DNA of 64,000 nucleotides from Taxillus chinensis (Eukaryota > Streptophyta > Magnoliopsida > Santalales > Loranthaceae), in assembly GCA_023512835.1 (NCBI GenBank), contig CM042089.1, positions 17,596,562-17,660,561 on the forward strand, in the 5' to 3' direction. Under the pieces are notes generated by a model. It saw nothing but the letters and a program-made list of their open reading frames with translations. It ran no database searches and was not told the origin of the DNA. How positions within the stretch are numbered: position 1 is the first letter of the stretch; each line of letters starts with the position of its first letter. Both the position numbers and the translations under genes were made by a program. Of this stretch, positions 47,793 to 59,804 are shown one piece after another.

Positions 47793-50099
47793 TCATGACC
47801 CGGTATGGAATGAGGACAGTTGAAAGATTTTTCCAAGGTTTGTTGTCCTCAATAGTTTCGTCGATGAAGGTCCAAATGTGGCTACGTCTGGAAGATAACG
47901 CTCAAACCAACATGGCAGGACATCAAACAAGTGTCCGTCCTTGTACATAGACAGAAACAGCCTCATCTCCATCTTAACTGCCTGAGAGAAGTTGTCTATG
48001 TCTTCTATGGCAAACAGACCCTTCTCAAAATGTAGACTTTGAATATCTTTTGACAAGAAGGGGTACAACTCGGATAGGCATCTTCGCTCGGCAGTGGACG
48101 CGGCATACTTCGTCATTTTGTTGAAAACATTGCCGTCCGCATCATGTGGATCACGATCCGCGTATGATGGGAGGAAGGTGACAGTTGTGGATGGAGAGGT
48201 CGAAGGAGGAGCTTGGCTGAGAGAAGGGGCTGCGTTTGGGGATAGGAACTCCCGGAAGCAGTGTAGATGTAGGCCGCTTACCAGCATGAGCTGAGGAAGA
48301 TGCAGGAGGATCAGATGACACTTTCTCCCCCATTTTGGCAGATCGCCGAGGAGCGGTAGGAGGACGAGCCATCGTATGCGCCAAGTCCGCGAATGAGGTA
48401 GATAGAGAATGCACGGACGAGGCGACGAGATCCATCTTCTGCTCAATGGAAGTGGTGTCAGTTAAGGCGGAGAGGAGTTGGGTGCCTAGAGCATTAACCT
48501 TGATGGCGATGGTGGAAATTTGGGCGCTTTGGGCTTGAGCATGACGGTCTAGCTGGGCGGAGAGCATAACATCAGAGTGAACCGTGCCAAAAGAGGCACG
48601 CCCAAGCGCTAACTCCGGGACTTTGGAGGACTCCCCCGCATGAAGAGGTGCAGGAGTGCGTTGGGCAGAGGAGTCAGTAGCTGGAGAGAGGGGTTGGTTA
48701 GCAGCAGCAGTAGAGGGGGCATTCGAAGCATCGGAGGCATCTGGAGTAGCAGATCTGCTTTGACCAGAGAGGTCAACAACGGGGCTGGGTGTAGCAGGAA
48801 AAAAGGGTTCGACCTTAGCAGGGGAAGGAACCCGTGAGTCATGCGCTGGTTCGGAGGTAACAGCAAAGGGAACGTCAGGAATGTTGGCCGGCGTAAGGAA
48901 GCCGTGGTCTAGGTTCCAGACGATCATTTCCTCTGGGGTTTTGGTATGTCGAGTGTAATACACCCAGAGGTCGTTGTCGGGGATAGTGGCTGTGCAGGCT
49001 AGGCTGAAATAGAACCATAGGTCCATTAAGGTGTCAGCGGGGAGATGTTCGAGGTAGTCCCGAGGTTGAGGAAGCAGGGGCAAAGGTGCTTCAAGAGGAG
49101 ACGTAGGGACATCAACCACTGCCACAGTAACAGCAGCATCAACAGCGGCAGCAACAGTGGGAGAATTGGGTGGTGGGACATTAGCAGCAGAAGGTGTTGG
49201 AGTATCATCCAGAGGAGAACGTGGTTGAGATGGCCCCGCAACCTCGAATGGGTCAACGCGAACGTTGTTCTAGGATCCTTGGGAGATGGAGGGTGCAGCT
49301 ACGGACCGAATCCGGGAGGACCGGTGAGTAGAGCTGACTTCAGGGGTAGAGCTGTCGGCTGGGTCACCAACCGAACTACCTTGTTGTTCCGGAGCAGGGT
49401 GGAGGCAAATAGTAGCATAAGGCCAGCGGGCAGTCAGATTTCCGTCAGGCGTTAGATGGCGGAGGTAGAAAGCCTGGGGGAAGGGGATGACGCCATGTCC
49501 ATTAAAGTGGGACGGACGGAGATGCCGGAAGATGATGCTAAGGATCCACCCAAAAGATTAATTCTTTGGGTTGTTCCCTAGCAGCCGGAACAAGAAAGTC
49601 CCCTAATCCATCGGGAGACCCTCAAAGACTCCGTACATGACCAATAGTAGGTCGTACGGGAAGAGTCTAGGGCTGTTGTGCGAGCCAGAAGACACTAGCT
49701 CAAGATGGTCGCCATACATCTATAACGACCCTGGAAGGACTTCACCTTGTATTCCTTCCCTTTATAGGTACAGCCCATGGAAGCTGCCATCTGCTTTGGA
49801 TTCGAGCGATGATGAGGACTGCGGGGAAGATTGAGAGTGGTGCAGAGGACGTTTGGGGTGATGACTATGGATTCACCCCACACGGTGGGACGGATGGAGT
49901 CGGTAGTGCAACGGATATGCCAATAGAACTCAACAATATCGTCGATAAGGAGATCAATGGGGAGGGAGACCAGGTTTAATATATGGCTGGCTTCTAGGAG
50001 AGGGCGAAGTTCCAGAAACCATGCCGGAGGATTGGTCACAGAGGTCCAATCAACCAGATGGCCTGGATTAACGCCAAAAAGAACGGTTTTAGGTGCCAA
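47793..50099 (-). pseudogene. Sirevirus envelope-like ORF, element A
   Basis: This is the third Sirevirus ORF, placed after pol. The N-terminal part (49695-50099) starts at a codon aligned with B's ATG at 61913, but here the codon is TTG. It carries NPGHLVDW, SMGCTYKGKEYKVKSFQG and, past the frame, GVFEGLPMD followed by TAG. A middle part (48151-49125) has LPQPRDYLEHLPADTLMDLW, then a Ser/Pro/Ala-rich segment and a heptad-like helix (QISTIAIKVNALGTQLLSAL). The end (47793-48446) has SAERRCLSELYPF and KMEMRLFLSMYKDGHLFDVL. Parts lie in different frames, so it is broken. I see no signal peptide or membrane span; its role in these elements is unproven. Confidence 0.8.
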
Positions 50100-51755
50100 T
50101 GGAGATGAATGCAGGGAAGGGAAAGGAACTTTAGGGTTTGAGAAAAGAAGAGCGACAGTGAAATTGGAGAGTGATAAATCGCTCTTTGCGTGAAGGCTTA
50201 TGATATATATGGTGGGTCAGTGGATGCCAACGGGTCTAGGGTTTAAGCGAAATAAATAGTGAACCGCCTGACAATCTGATGTCATTAGCCTTGATAGGTG
50301 CCCGCCTCCGAATAAAGAGATGACATGGAGGCAGCATAACCAAGCATTTAAGATAACTGTTTGCCTTCTTTCGAAAAATTGCCCATCTCGAGACTTGCAT
50401 TTAATGGACCATCATTATTCCTCCTCAAAAACACGTGATGTAAGATAATACGTTGTTTATCGCTATTTGAGAGTTCCAAGAGTCAGGAGGAATTGAAGCG
50501 ACTATCATCCGGACTAAAGATAATCCGTAGAAGAGTATCCAGATGAAAAACAAACAGTGTCCGTAGAAACAAGTGTTATAAGAGAAAAATAGATTCCTTT
50601 CCTGTCTTGAAGTCGAAGAGAAAAGAAGTATCACAACACTTCAGATCCGAAACGTCAGACAAGATATATCGGGGAAAATGCAAAGTGAATCTGAACCCGT
50701 AGCTTCACAAATATAAACTAAAAAGAATAGAAAGCTTTATAGGTTAGGATTAGTACGGATATAAATAGATACGGAAAGTCAGCATAATCCGAACTAATGA
50801 AAAATCAGAACTTATGCATTAGAAATGAATGCGAGAGACACATACATACGAGTTAAAGATCATTTTTACTGAAATCAAAGCATATGTCAGATAAGAAACA
50901 CACAAGTTCATATTGGTCAATATAGCGAAACCGTCATGCTGAACGACATAGCTAAGATGAATTAAATTTATATGAGTTGCCCAAATTAAGATTCATAAGT
51001 GAGAATGGATTAAAGAACACATGCTAATAGCAATCAATTGAGTATTATATTAAAATACACAGTTGAAGAAACACAAACATCCAATCATGCCACAATTCTG
51101 ATTCAACAATGCATGCCCAGTTAGATCCAGAAGTGAGAGTTATAGGGTAGAGCATCTGAAACATATCAGGGGGTTACTATGGAAGTAATAGATGAATCTT
51201 TTGCTCCCCCTTAGATCATGCGATCCTCTCGAGAAAGACTCCCCCTCAAATAGACAGCCAGGAAAGAGGTCACGAGACATATAAGGGGGGTATTACTTGG
51301 GTAATAGTTAAAGCATTTTCTCCCCCTTAGACCATGCGATCCTCTCAATGGACATTTCCTGCTTAATATTTAGATCTTGAGAAATTGCAGTCTATCCTTG
51401 AGGAAACTCCACTTGATCAGACTGCAACTGTGACTTTAACCCATTTCATTTTTTCAACCAGGCATGTTAATATTGCAATTAATAGTTAAAACATTTGACA
51501 TATGGTGAGAGATGAACATTTGAATTATGAAATCCTAAGGAGGTTTTATTCATATATCTTTAATTACGTTAGCTTAAGCGACTCCAGTCAGAAAATGCTA
51601 GCATCCTCTCATACGAAAATAGGAGAAAATTATCAGAAACATAATGCATGACACAAGTAAAGATGATCAACATGAAGTACAGTAAGTGTCTAACGCCTGT
51701 CATAAAACGCGATGCATGTTATGAAAGTAATACTGTTGGAATGATAAATTAGAAA
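50100..51755 (-). other. Pol-to-envelope intergenic region, element A
   Basis: No ORF. In the sense of the element it holds at least three short G-rich purine tracts with GGGGGAG cores (plus coordinates 51203-51212, 51240-51247 and 51319-51330). Two are close to a conserved GAGAGGATCGCATG word. Element B has the same tracts. Confidence 0.6.
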
Positions 51756-52725
51756 CTATGCAGATAAGTCAAGCATACTTAATTTGAGGAGTAGTTTAGA
51801 AAGTCTTGCATCAGGTAGGGGCTTGGTGAGTATGTCTGCGAGTTGATCATCCGTAGCAACATGTTCTAGAGATATATGCTTTTTGAGAACATGATCTCGG
51901 ATGAAGTGATACCTGACTTCAATGTGCTTAGTCTTTGGGTGCATAACAAGATTGTTGTTGATGGCAATTGCACTGGTATTGTCGCAATACAGTGGAACAG
52001 ATGTCATGTTGAACCCGTAATCAGTACGTTGACTTTGCATCCAGAGAAGCTGTGCACAACAATTCCCAGCAGCTATATATTCCGCCTCAGCAGTAGTGGT
52101 TGATACGGAATTCTGCTTCTTACTGAACCATGAAATCAATCTATTTCCAAGGAACTGACAAGTACCACTAGTGCTCTTCCTGTCGATGCGACACCTAGCA
52201 AAATCAACATCAGAATATCCAAATAAAGAGATGTTGGACTCCTTTGGATACCGGAGTCCCAAATTCACTGTCCCTTTGAGATACCGCAATATTCATTTTA
52301 CATGAAGCATGTGTGACTCTATGGGATTCGCTTGATATCTTGCACAAATGCAAGTTGCAAACATAATATCCGGGAGACTTACTGTAAGATACAGCAATGA
52401 TCCTATCATCCCTCTGTATTCAGTCACATTTACTGATTCTCCGTTAAGATCAGGATCTAACTTGGCATTGACAGGCATGGGAGTTTTCATAGGAGTTGAG
52501 TTTTGCATTCCAAACTTCTTGATTAAGTCCCGTGTGTACTTAGCTTGGTTGATGAAGATTCCATTCATCATTTGTATAACTTCTATGCCAAGGAGGTACG
52601 ATAATTCTCCCATCATGCTTATTTCGAACTTGCCGGTCATTAACTTCACAAACTCTTCACAAAGCTTTGGATTTGAGGATCCAAAAATGATATCGTCCAC
52701 ATATATTTGTACGATCAGAGAATGA
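51756..52725 (-). pseudogene. pol: Copia pol end (RT C-terminus and RNase H), element A
   Basis: The part present begins just before the RT active site YVDDIIFG (about 52689-52706) and continues with KFEISMMGELSYLLGIEV, TPMPVNAKLDPD, MIGSLLYLT and ICARYQANP. One in-frame stop (TGA) lies at 52293 in the segment HVK-stop-ILRYLKG, where Copia RTs have Trp. RNase H is then open to its natural end: GYSDVDFARC, RKSTSGTCQFLGNRLISWFS, STTTAEAEYIAAG, LYCDNTSAI, HIEVRYHFIRDHVLKK and LADILTKPLPD. The N-terminal pol is displaced by element B. Frame shared except for the stop. Confidence 0.92.
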
Positions 52726-52765
52726 CCCTTCTCTTTTTGTAGGAATAATGTGGTGTTTATCTTCC

Positions 52766-54095
52766 TGTTGGATCAAGCCCAGAATTTGGATAATGCTGAT
52801 AAAGCCCTATGTAATTTGATCTGAGATATTTTGTGTTTCTTTGATCGTTGCAGAAGATGTGTTATTAATCCGGAGATACACTCGTGAGAGCAAAGCTAAG
52901 GACAAGATACATAATCCTGATCCGGACAAGAGTGAGTGTCGTCAAACACTTGGTAAATAACCAAGTCACCAATACATACGGAATAAGGAACATTCGTGTG
53001 GACTAAGAACTTAAAAGCTACGGATTACGGAATCTGTTCTTAATGCCTCAAATGGACTAAGTCAAATTGATGGGGAGTAAGAGTCTTAGTCTACAAGGTC
53101 GCACGAAGTTAAAGAGTCGACACGGAGTTAAAAGTTAAGTCTTCCCCTCAAGCGAACTAAAGTAAAGAAGACATGGAGTAAGGCATCCGAGTCTTTCATA
53201 CATACGGAGTAAGGAAGTATTGCGGAATAAGGACCCAAGTCTTTATTTGCACGGAGTATGGAATCCGGACCACTCACTCATGCTGAGTAAGGATGCGCTA
53301 GTACGGAGTAAGCCATCCGATCCTTTAAACTCGCACGGAGTAAGGAACTTACATACGGAGTAAGGAACTTACTTGTGGAGTAAGGAAGCGCTGACACGGA
53401 CTAAGGATTTCAGTACCAAGTAGATACGGAGTAAGCAATCACTGACACAGAGTAAGGTTTCGAGCTTCATTAGCAACGGAGTAAGGAAAATTACACCGGA
53501 CCAAGAAGATGCTACTTCAACTTACCGCATTTAAAGTTATCAGCTCGTGGTGTCCTAATGTAAGACAAACTCATTGAGAACCTAAAGAATCTTACACGTG
53601 GATCACCCGGATATGTGGACACAACTTTAATTATACTTGGGAACTCACAAAGGCACTTATACTCTTCAATCCCAAGATCTTGAGCTCCACAAACCGCAAC
53701 AGTCAAGGCAGAGAGATTACCGAGGAATAGTTAGTGCTGAACGCATTCCGGAACTGCAAGTTCCAAGGGTGTCTCTTAGGAATGTTTGTATAAATATTCA
53801 TACTTGTACATTTGTGAAAAGTGTGTAAGCGAGCCTGAATCAATCCTGTGTATGCACAAGAGTTCAAAAGATAATATAGGCTAGAGTGTGAATCCTTTTG
53901 TAAACAGAGTGTAAAAGAGTCTTGCTTCTATTTTGTTGTATTTATCTTTTGATAATAGAACAAAATGCTTCCACTATCTGGTTATCTTCCGTAGTAATTC
54001 TATCACTTAACTAGATAAGTGTTTGTGTCATAAGAGAATAAAAAGAGTTTGGATAAGAGCCTATTCACCCCCCTCTAGGCTCCAAGGGACCATCA
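52766..54095 (+). repeat. 5' LTR of Sirevirus B
   Basis: 1330 bp from TGTTGGATCAAGCC to GGGACCATCA. It contains the ACGGAGTAAGGA array (about 52975-53500). The last 100 bases (GAGCCTATTCACCCCC, CTCTAGGCTCC) match the LTRs of A and the fragments at 6092 and 43623 in reverse. Confidence 0.93.
52975..53500 (+). repeat. Array of ACGGAGTAAGGA words in the Sirevirus LTR
   Basis: About fifteen to twenty degenerate copies of (T/C)ACGGAGTAAGGA or GGACTAAG(G/A)A at 20-40 bp spacing. The same word, in reverse, fills the LTR copies at 6250-6638, 44290-44885 and 46520-47035. Confidence 0.85.
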
Positions 54096-54097
54096 AG

Positions 54098-54109
54098 TGG
54101 TATCAGAGC
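54098..54109 (+). promoter_or_regulatory. Primer binding site (initiator Met tRNA)
   Basis: TGGTATCAGAGC two bases after the LTR end; this is the classical plant Copia PBS, complementary to the 3' end of initiator tRNA-Met. Confidence 0.95.
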
Positions 54110-54156
54110 AAGTTCTATTTGTTCTAAGTAGAGATCCCACTCTTTCACTCTCAGCA

Positions 54157-55951
54157 ATGGCCAAAGAAAGCAGTATGCTATTCAACACTCGCCTTAACTC
54201 CGGAGGTGCACAAGAGCCTATCCCGAATCGAAGCAGTAGTGAAAACATCAACCCACCTCAACCTGCTGCTGCCTTCACTGCTCAACCACGGTTTTACTCT
54301 GACAAAACCACCCAAATTCACACCTGAGCTTTTGTCCCAGTGGAAAGCTCGCATGAAGATGTTCATGGTATGCCATGACCATCTCATGTGGCCCTGTCTT
54401 CATCAGGAGATTCCAATTCCGATGACTATCGGAGAACATGGAGTTAGAAGGCTAAAGACGGATGCTGAACTTACCAACGATGAAAGAGTCTGGTAGTGCG
54501 CTAGCGAAAAGGCTCTGGCTTACGTTACATCGTCTTTGGATTCCGAGGCTTTCACGGACGTCTAGGGCTGCACGTCAGCAAAAGCTGTCTGGGATAAATT
54601 GACAATCCTCTATGAGGGGAGTCAGTCCCAGATGCAAAATGTGATATGTGCTTTCAGACAGAATTTTGAGAGTTTCAATCACAGACCTGGCGAATCCCTT
54701 GAGAGCATCTATCGGAGATTTGGCAAGCTCATTCTAGAGCTAAAAACTGTCAATGAACACTACACTCAGTCTCAAATAAATGACAAGTTCTTTCGATCCT
54801 TGCCGGATTGCTACTACTCCAAGCAGCTCCAGATGCAAGCTGACAAAAACTGGTCGTTTACTGCCCTTGACGAAATATACGGAGAGCTTCGGACTCATGA
54901 GGTCAGATTCAGATACACTAACCATGATGAGAAGATAGCTCGGAAAGAAAAAGGGGTAGCCCTCAAAGCTACGGAATGTTCCAGTAATCATCAAGAGGAT
55001 GATATGGATGAGTCAGAGAATTCTGACTCAGACGCAGAAGAGGAAATAGCTCTTCTTGTTAAATCCTTTGAACGATTCCTTCGGAAAAGCAGAAAAGGAT
55101 TCAGAAGAGGCTCCTCATCATCCAGAAGGAAGGAACGATCGGAGTCGAGCTCCCAAGAATACTTTAACTGTGGGAAACCCGGTCACTGGGCCAAGGAATG
55201 CAGATCCAAACCTAAGACGGCAGAGAAAAGTGACAAGGTTACTCCTCGACGTGCCACCTCAGACAACAACAAAAACAAGAGGAAGGCGTTCGTGACAAAG
55301 TACATCAGTGGCTCGGAAGAAGAGGAGGAATCCTCGGATGATGAGCCAACTCTTAAGCCGAACGTCTGCCTCATGGCAAATACTGAGGTACCTTCTATCT
55401 CTGAACTCATGAGTAAAATAGAATCTCTTGTTACGGAACGTGATCATGAAAAGAATGAGAGACTAATAATTACTCAAATGTACAAAGATATGGAAAGTCA
55501 GAATAAACATCTTGAATTTACTATTACTAGACTTGAAAAAGACATAGCTGACTTCAGAGGAAAAGAAGCTTGGTATCACGATCTAAGGGCTGAAAATCAT
55601 CTGCTTAATACCAATCTCTCAGGCCTAAAAGTTATTGTAAAAAGACTCGATAATGAACTAGAACAGGAAAAGGAAATAAATCGCAAGTGGCTTAAATCCA
55701 GGGAAATAGCCTCTTCATTTAGGACTGATCCGGATAATGTTCGAGTCAAACCTGGCCTAGGCTCAGAATCATCAACCTCCAATGCTCAACCTACTGAGTG
55801 TCCTCCAGATTTCACTCCAAAACTAACCAACTTATATCCTGTTAGTACGTCTAAACCGTTGGATGGTTTCATTTCAGGTGGCACCATAGTTTATGACTGT
55901 GGAGTTGATCTGCATATCGCACTTCCCGAAACAGAAAGCACCCGTAACTAA
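54157..55951 (+). pseudogene. gag: Sirevirus gag, element B
   Basis: The ATG at 54157 (MAKESSMLFNTRL) is 48 bases after the PBS. A one-base frame change near 54300 moves the frame to KPPKFTPELLSQWKARM. TAG stops follow at 54494 and 54563. The frame is then open from about 54566 to 55951, with the capsid domain (YRRFGKLILELKTVNEHY, INDKFFRSLPDCYY), an acidic stretch and a CCHC knuckle. That knuckle reads YFNCGKPGHWAKEC: its first Cys is replaced by Tyr. A basic/acidic region and a long coiled coil (about 55390-55690) come next. C-terminal coiled coils are a known feature of Sirevirus Gag. The frame closes with TAA at 55949, out of phase with pol. Not functional as it stands. Confidence 0.9.
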
Positions 55952-58900
55952 TGATGAAGGGAAGGCTGCCGCGATTAAAGCCAAAACTGTAGCACCCAAA
56001 AAGAAAGGAAAGGCTAAGGCTGACGCATCTAGGGCCAAGAGCGCGTCACCCAAACCCAATGGATTAGGCCACAGGGAACAGAGTAGAAAGTCTGTAAAAT
56101 CTAAGAGACCTGTATCCCTTGTTTGTACTCCGCATTATAGTGTCTATTCCATCTGTAGGGAAATAGGTCATTATCACTATGAATGTTGGAGTTTATCTGA
56201 TAACTGGCTTTGTAATCAAATTCGTACCAATAAAGATCAGTTCAATAAAAAGGGCTCTTTGAGCAAAACAAAAGCTAAACCTCAAAGGAGTGTCTCTCCC
56301 AAGATAACCCAAATAAAAGAAGCAGCTGAAACTAACAAATTAAAGTCAACTTGGAGAGCTAAAAGTCCTAGCAAAGTCAAATTTGGAACTATTGACATTA
56401 CTGTTGTTCTTTCTAACCGCCCGAAACAAGTTTGGGCACCAAAAGTGTAAACTGTTGTCTTTCAGGAGCATCTCTGGAATGTACTGTCGGATCAATTGAA
56501 GTTAAAGATCAATCAAAGCAAGTTGGTCCTCGATAGTGGATGCTCCGGACATATGACGGGTGATCAGACTCTGCTTGTAGAAGTTAATGAAAAATGAGGT
56601 CCATCCGTTTCATATGGTGACAACAGCAAAAGTAAGACTGTCGGGTATGACACTTTAACCAACGGCTGGGTATCAATCACTAGAGTTGCACTAGTCGAGG
56701 GTTTGAAGCATAATTTGCTAAGTGTCAGTAATTTATGTGACAAAGGATTTACTGTTTCCTTTATGTCCAATACCTGTACAGTAAGGGAAAACTTATCCGG
56801 AGATGTTAAGTTATCCGGAACAAAAGATGGGGACATATACTCGGTGGTCTTAAGAAATAATTCTTCTGACCCTGTATGCTTCCTCACTAAAGCTTCAGAT
56901 GAAGATAGTTGGCTATGGCACAAGCGATGCGCACATTTAAACTTTAAGACACTGTCTAAGTTAGCATCACTTGATCTTGTCACTGGTCTACCTAAACTCA
57001 AATACTCCAGAGACACTCTCTGTCGAGAATGCCAACTCGGCAAACAGACCAAACACAGCTTTAAGAGCAAATCAGTTAATTCAATAACTGCTCCTCTACA
57101 ACTTCTTCATATGGACCTCTGTGGTCCTATTTCTGTTCCTTCGCTGGCTGGTGTGAGATATACCCTTGTGGTTATCGATGATTTCACCAGATACACATGG
57201 GTGATATTCCTGAAATCAAAGGATCAAACTTTTGAGCATCTTATAGATCTCTTCAACTGGATAAGCAACTCACAAGGACTGAACATAAAGTGCATCAGGA
57301 GTGATCATGGTACAGAATTTGATTTTTCAGATATGAGATCATATTGTTCTGAACAGGGCATTCAACACGACTTCTCTGCGCCCAGAACTCCACAACAAAA
57401 TGGGGTAGCTGAGCGCAAGAATCGTACTTTAGTCGAGGCTGGCAGATCTATGTTAGCAGGGGCAACGCTTCCTCTCAGTCTATAGGCTGAAGTTGTGTCC
57501 ACTGCCTGCTATGTTCAGAACAGAACTCTAATAAATAAATCTACCATGAAAACACCCTATGAGATGTGGAGAGGACGAAAGCCTTCAATATCACATTTCA
57601 GGGCTTTTGGGTGTACTTGCTATATATTGATAAATGGTAAAGAAACCCGGAATAAATTTGAACCAAAATCTGATGATGGGATTTTTGTCGGGTACTCATT
57701 ACATAGCAAGGCTTATCGAGTCTTCAATAGAAAACTTTTTAAAGTTGAAGAATCTATCCATGTGACCTTTGATGAAGCTAATCTGGATTAGTCAAAAGTT
57801 GTTTCTTCAAGTTCTAATGTGCAGGACCCAGACTGCAACATCGATTACTCGAAGTTTATGAATGTTCCTGATGCACATTCTGACCAACCACGTGGCATCA
57901 GCGAAGCACAAAGAAATAATATGGATGATGCTACGGATGATTCAGACTCAGGACTACTGTTAAGCTCCGGACATGCTCCTACTGATACCCAAAATTCCAG
58001 AGCACCTTCAAGTCCGTCCGGACCAGTTAACACTGAAAGAAACAGTGTTGAAGAACCACCTAGTTCTACAGTACCTTCTAATACGGAAATATCTGGTCCG
58101 GAAGAAGCTCAACCAGTAGATACACCTGAACCACCCAACCTGGCAGAGCTTCAAATTATTCAAGATCAACCATCACATGCACAGAATTACAGATGGACCT
58201 GAAATCATCCATCAGATCAAGTGATTGGTGATCCTACTGTTGGTGTAAGAACTAGAGCGGCCACCTCGAACATGTGTCTTTACTTGTGTTTTCTATCTCA
58301 AATAGAACCAAAGGTGGTGGATGAAGCTCTTCAGGATTCGAATTGGATATAAGCCATGCAAGAAGAGCTGAATCAATTTAAAAGAAATAATGTGTGGACT
58401 CTAGTACCAAGGCCCAAGTCTCAGCAAGTCATAGGAGTTAAATAGGTGTTCCGGAACAAGCTTGATACCGATGGAATTGTAATCCGGAACAAAGCCAGAC
58501 TGGTAGCCAAAGGATATCGTCAAGAAGAAGGAATAGACTATGATGAGACCTTTGCTCCGGTGGCAAGACTTGAGGCAATCCGAATGTTTCTGGCGTATGC
58601 TTCATATGAAAACTTCATAGTTTATCAAATGGACGTCAAGAGTGCATTCCTGAATGGAGATCTTCAAGAGGAGGTGTACGTTGAACAACCTCCAGGTTTC
58701 ATTGAACCCAAGGCTGGACATCTGGTTTACAAACTAAGGAAAGCTTTAGATGGATTGAAGCAAGCTCCAAGAGCCTGGTACGACACACTTTCAAAAAGGG
58801 AAGATTGACACCACGTTATTCTTACGGAAAGAGAAAGGACATACTCTGATCGTACAGATATATGTGGATGATATCATTTTCGGATCAACTAATCCGAAAC

Positions 58901-59804
58901 TTTGTGATGAATTCGCCAAGTTGATGACTGGCAAGTTTGAGATGAGTATGATGGGAGAACTGTCCTACTTCCTTGGAATCGAAGTCAAACAACTGAAGGA
59001 AGGGTCCTTCATAAACCAAGCTAAGTATACTCGCGACTTAATCAAGAAGTTTGGTATGGAAGGATCGTCTCCCGTCAAAACTCCAATGCCAGTCAATGCC
59101 AAGGTAGACCCAGATGTTGATGGAAAATCAGTGAATGTGACTGAGTACATAGGGATGATTGGATCCTTGCTGTATCTTACAGCAAGTCGCCCAGATATAA
59201 TGTTTGCAACTTGCATCTGTGCAAGATATCAGGCGAATCCCAAAGAGTCACATATGCTACATGTAAAATGGATATTAAGGTATCTTAAAGGGACAATTAA
59301 TTTGGGACTCTGGTACCCAAAAGAGTCCAACTTCGCCTTATCCGGATATTCTGATGCTGATTTTGCCGGATGTCGCATAGACAGAAAAAGCACCAGTGGT
59401 ACATGCCAATTCCTTGGAAACAGATTGATCTCTTGGTTCGGAAGAAGCGAATTCCATATCAACATCTACTCAGGCGGAATATATAGCTGCTGGGAGTTGC
59501 TATGCACGACTTCTCCTGGATGCAAAGCCAACTTATCGACTACGGCTTCAACATGACATCTGTTCCACTCTACTGTGACAATACCAGTGCTATTGCTATC
59601 AGCAATAATCCCGTCATGCATCCAAAGACAAAACATATTGAGGTCAGGCATCATTTCATTCGCGATCATGTTCTTAAAAAGCACATATCCCTGGAACATG
59701 TTGCTACTGAAGATCAACTGGCGGATATACTTACAAAGCCCCTACCTGATGTAATATTTTCTGAACTTCTTCTCAAATTAGGTATGCTTGACTTTTCTGC
59801 ATAG
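55893..59804 (+). pseudogene. pol: Sirevirus pol (PR-IN-RT-RNase H), element B
   Basis: One frame runs from about 55893 to 58790, crossing stops at 56448, 56595, 57483, 57789, 58200, 58350 and 58443. In order: a basic linker and a second zinc-knuckle-like YSICREIGHYHYEC (first Cys again Tyr); protease DSGCSGHM (56532); the integrase HHCC region ending CRECQLGK (about 57022); integrase catalytic region with HMDLCGP, RSDHGTEF and QQNGVAERKN; RT with [10 protein letters not shown] (about 58630). About 30 bp are deleted near 58790, changing frame. RT continues with YVDDIIFG (58861), then RNase H with SDADFAG. Two frame changes occur near 59440 and 59510 before the normal end LADILTKPLPD. The last 82 bp overlap the left palindrome arm. 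Dead. Confidence 0.93.

Larger units (their letters stand above)
45857..52765 (-). mobile_element. Sirevirus (Ty1/copia) element A, 5' part displaced by element B
   Basis: Read on the minus strand, the visible 6.9 kb runs from mid-RT at 52765 through RNase H, a non-coding stretch with G-rich tracts and an envelope-like ORF to a polypurine tract and 3' LTR. An extra ORF after pol plus repeated purine tracts are Sirevirus (Maximus/SIRE) hallmarks. Element B begins at 52766 inside A's RT. A's upstream half should lie beyond the window's right end. Confidence 0.88.

Noticed and set aside
52975..53500. CRISPR-like repeat array
   Set aside because: Words are short, degenerate and irregularly spaced, inside a plant LTR; no spacers of uniform length.
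54098..54109. Possible tRNA gene
   Set aside because: Only the 3'-end complement is present, right after an LTR; it is a primer binding site.
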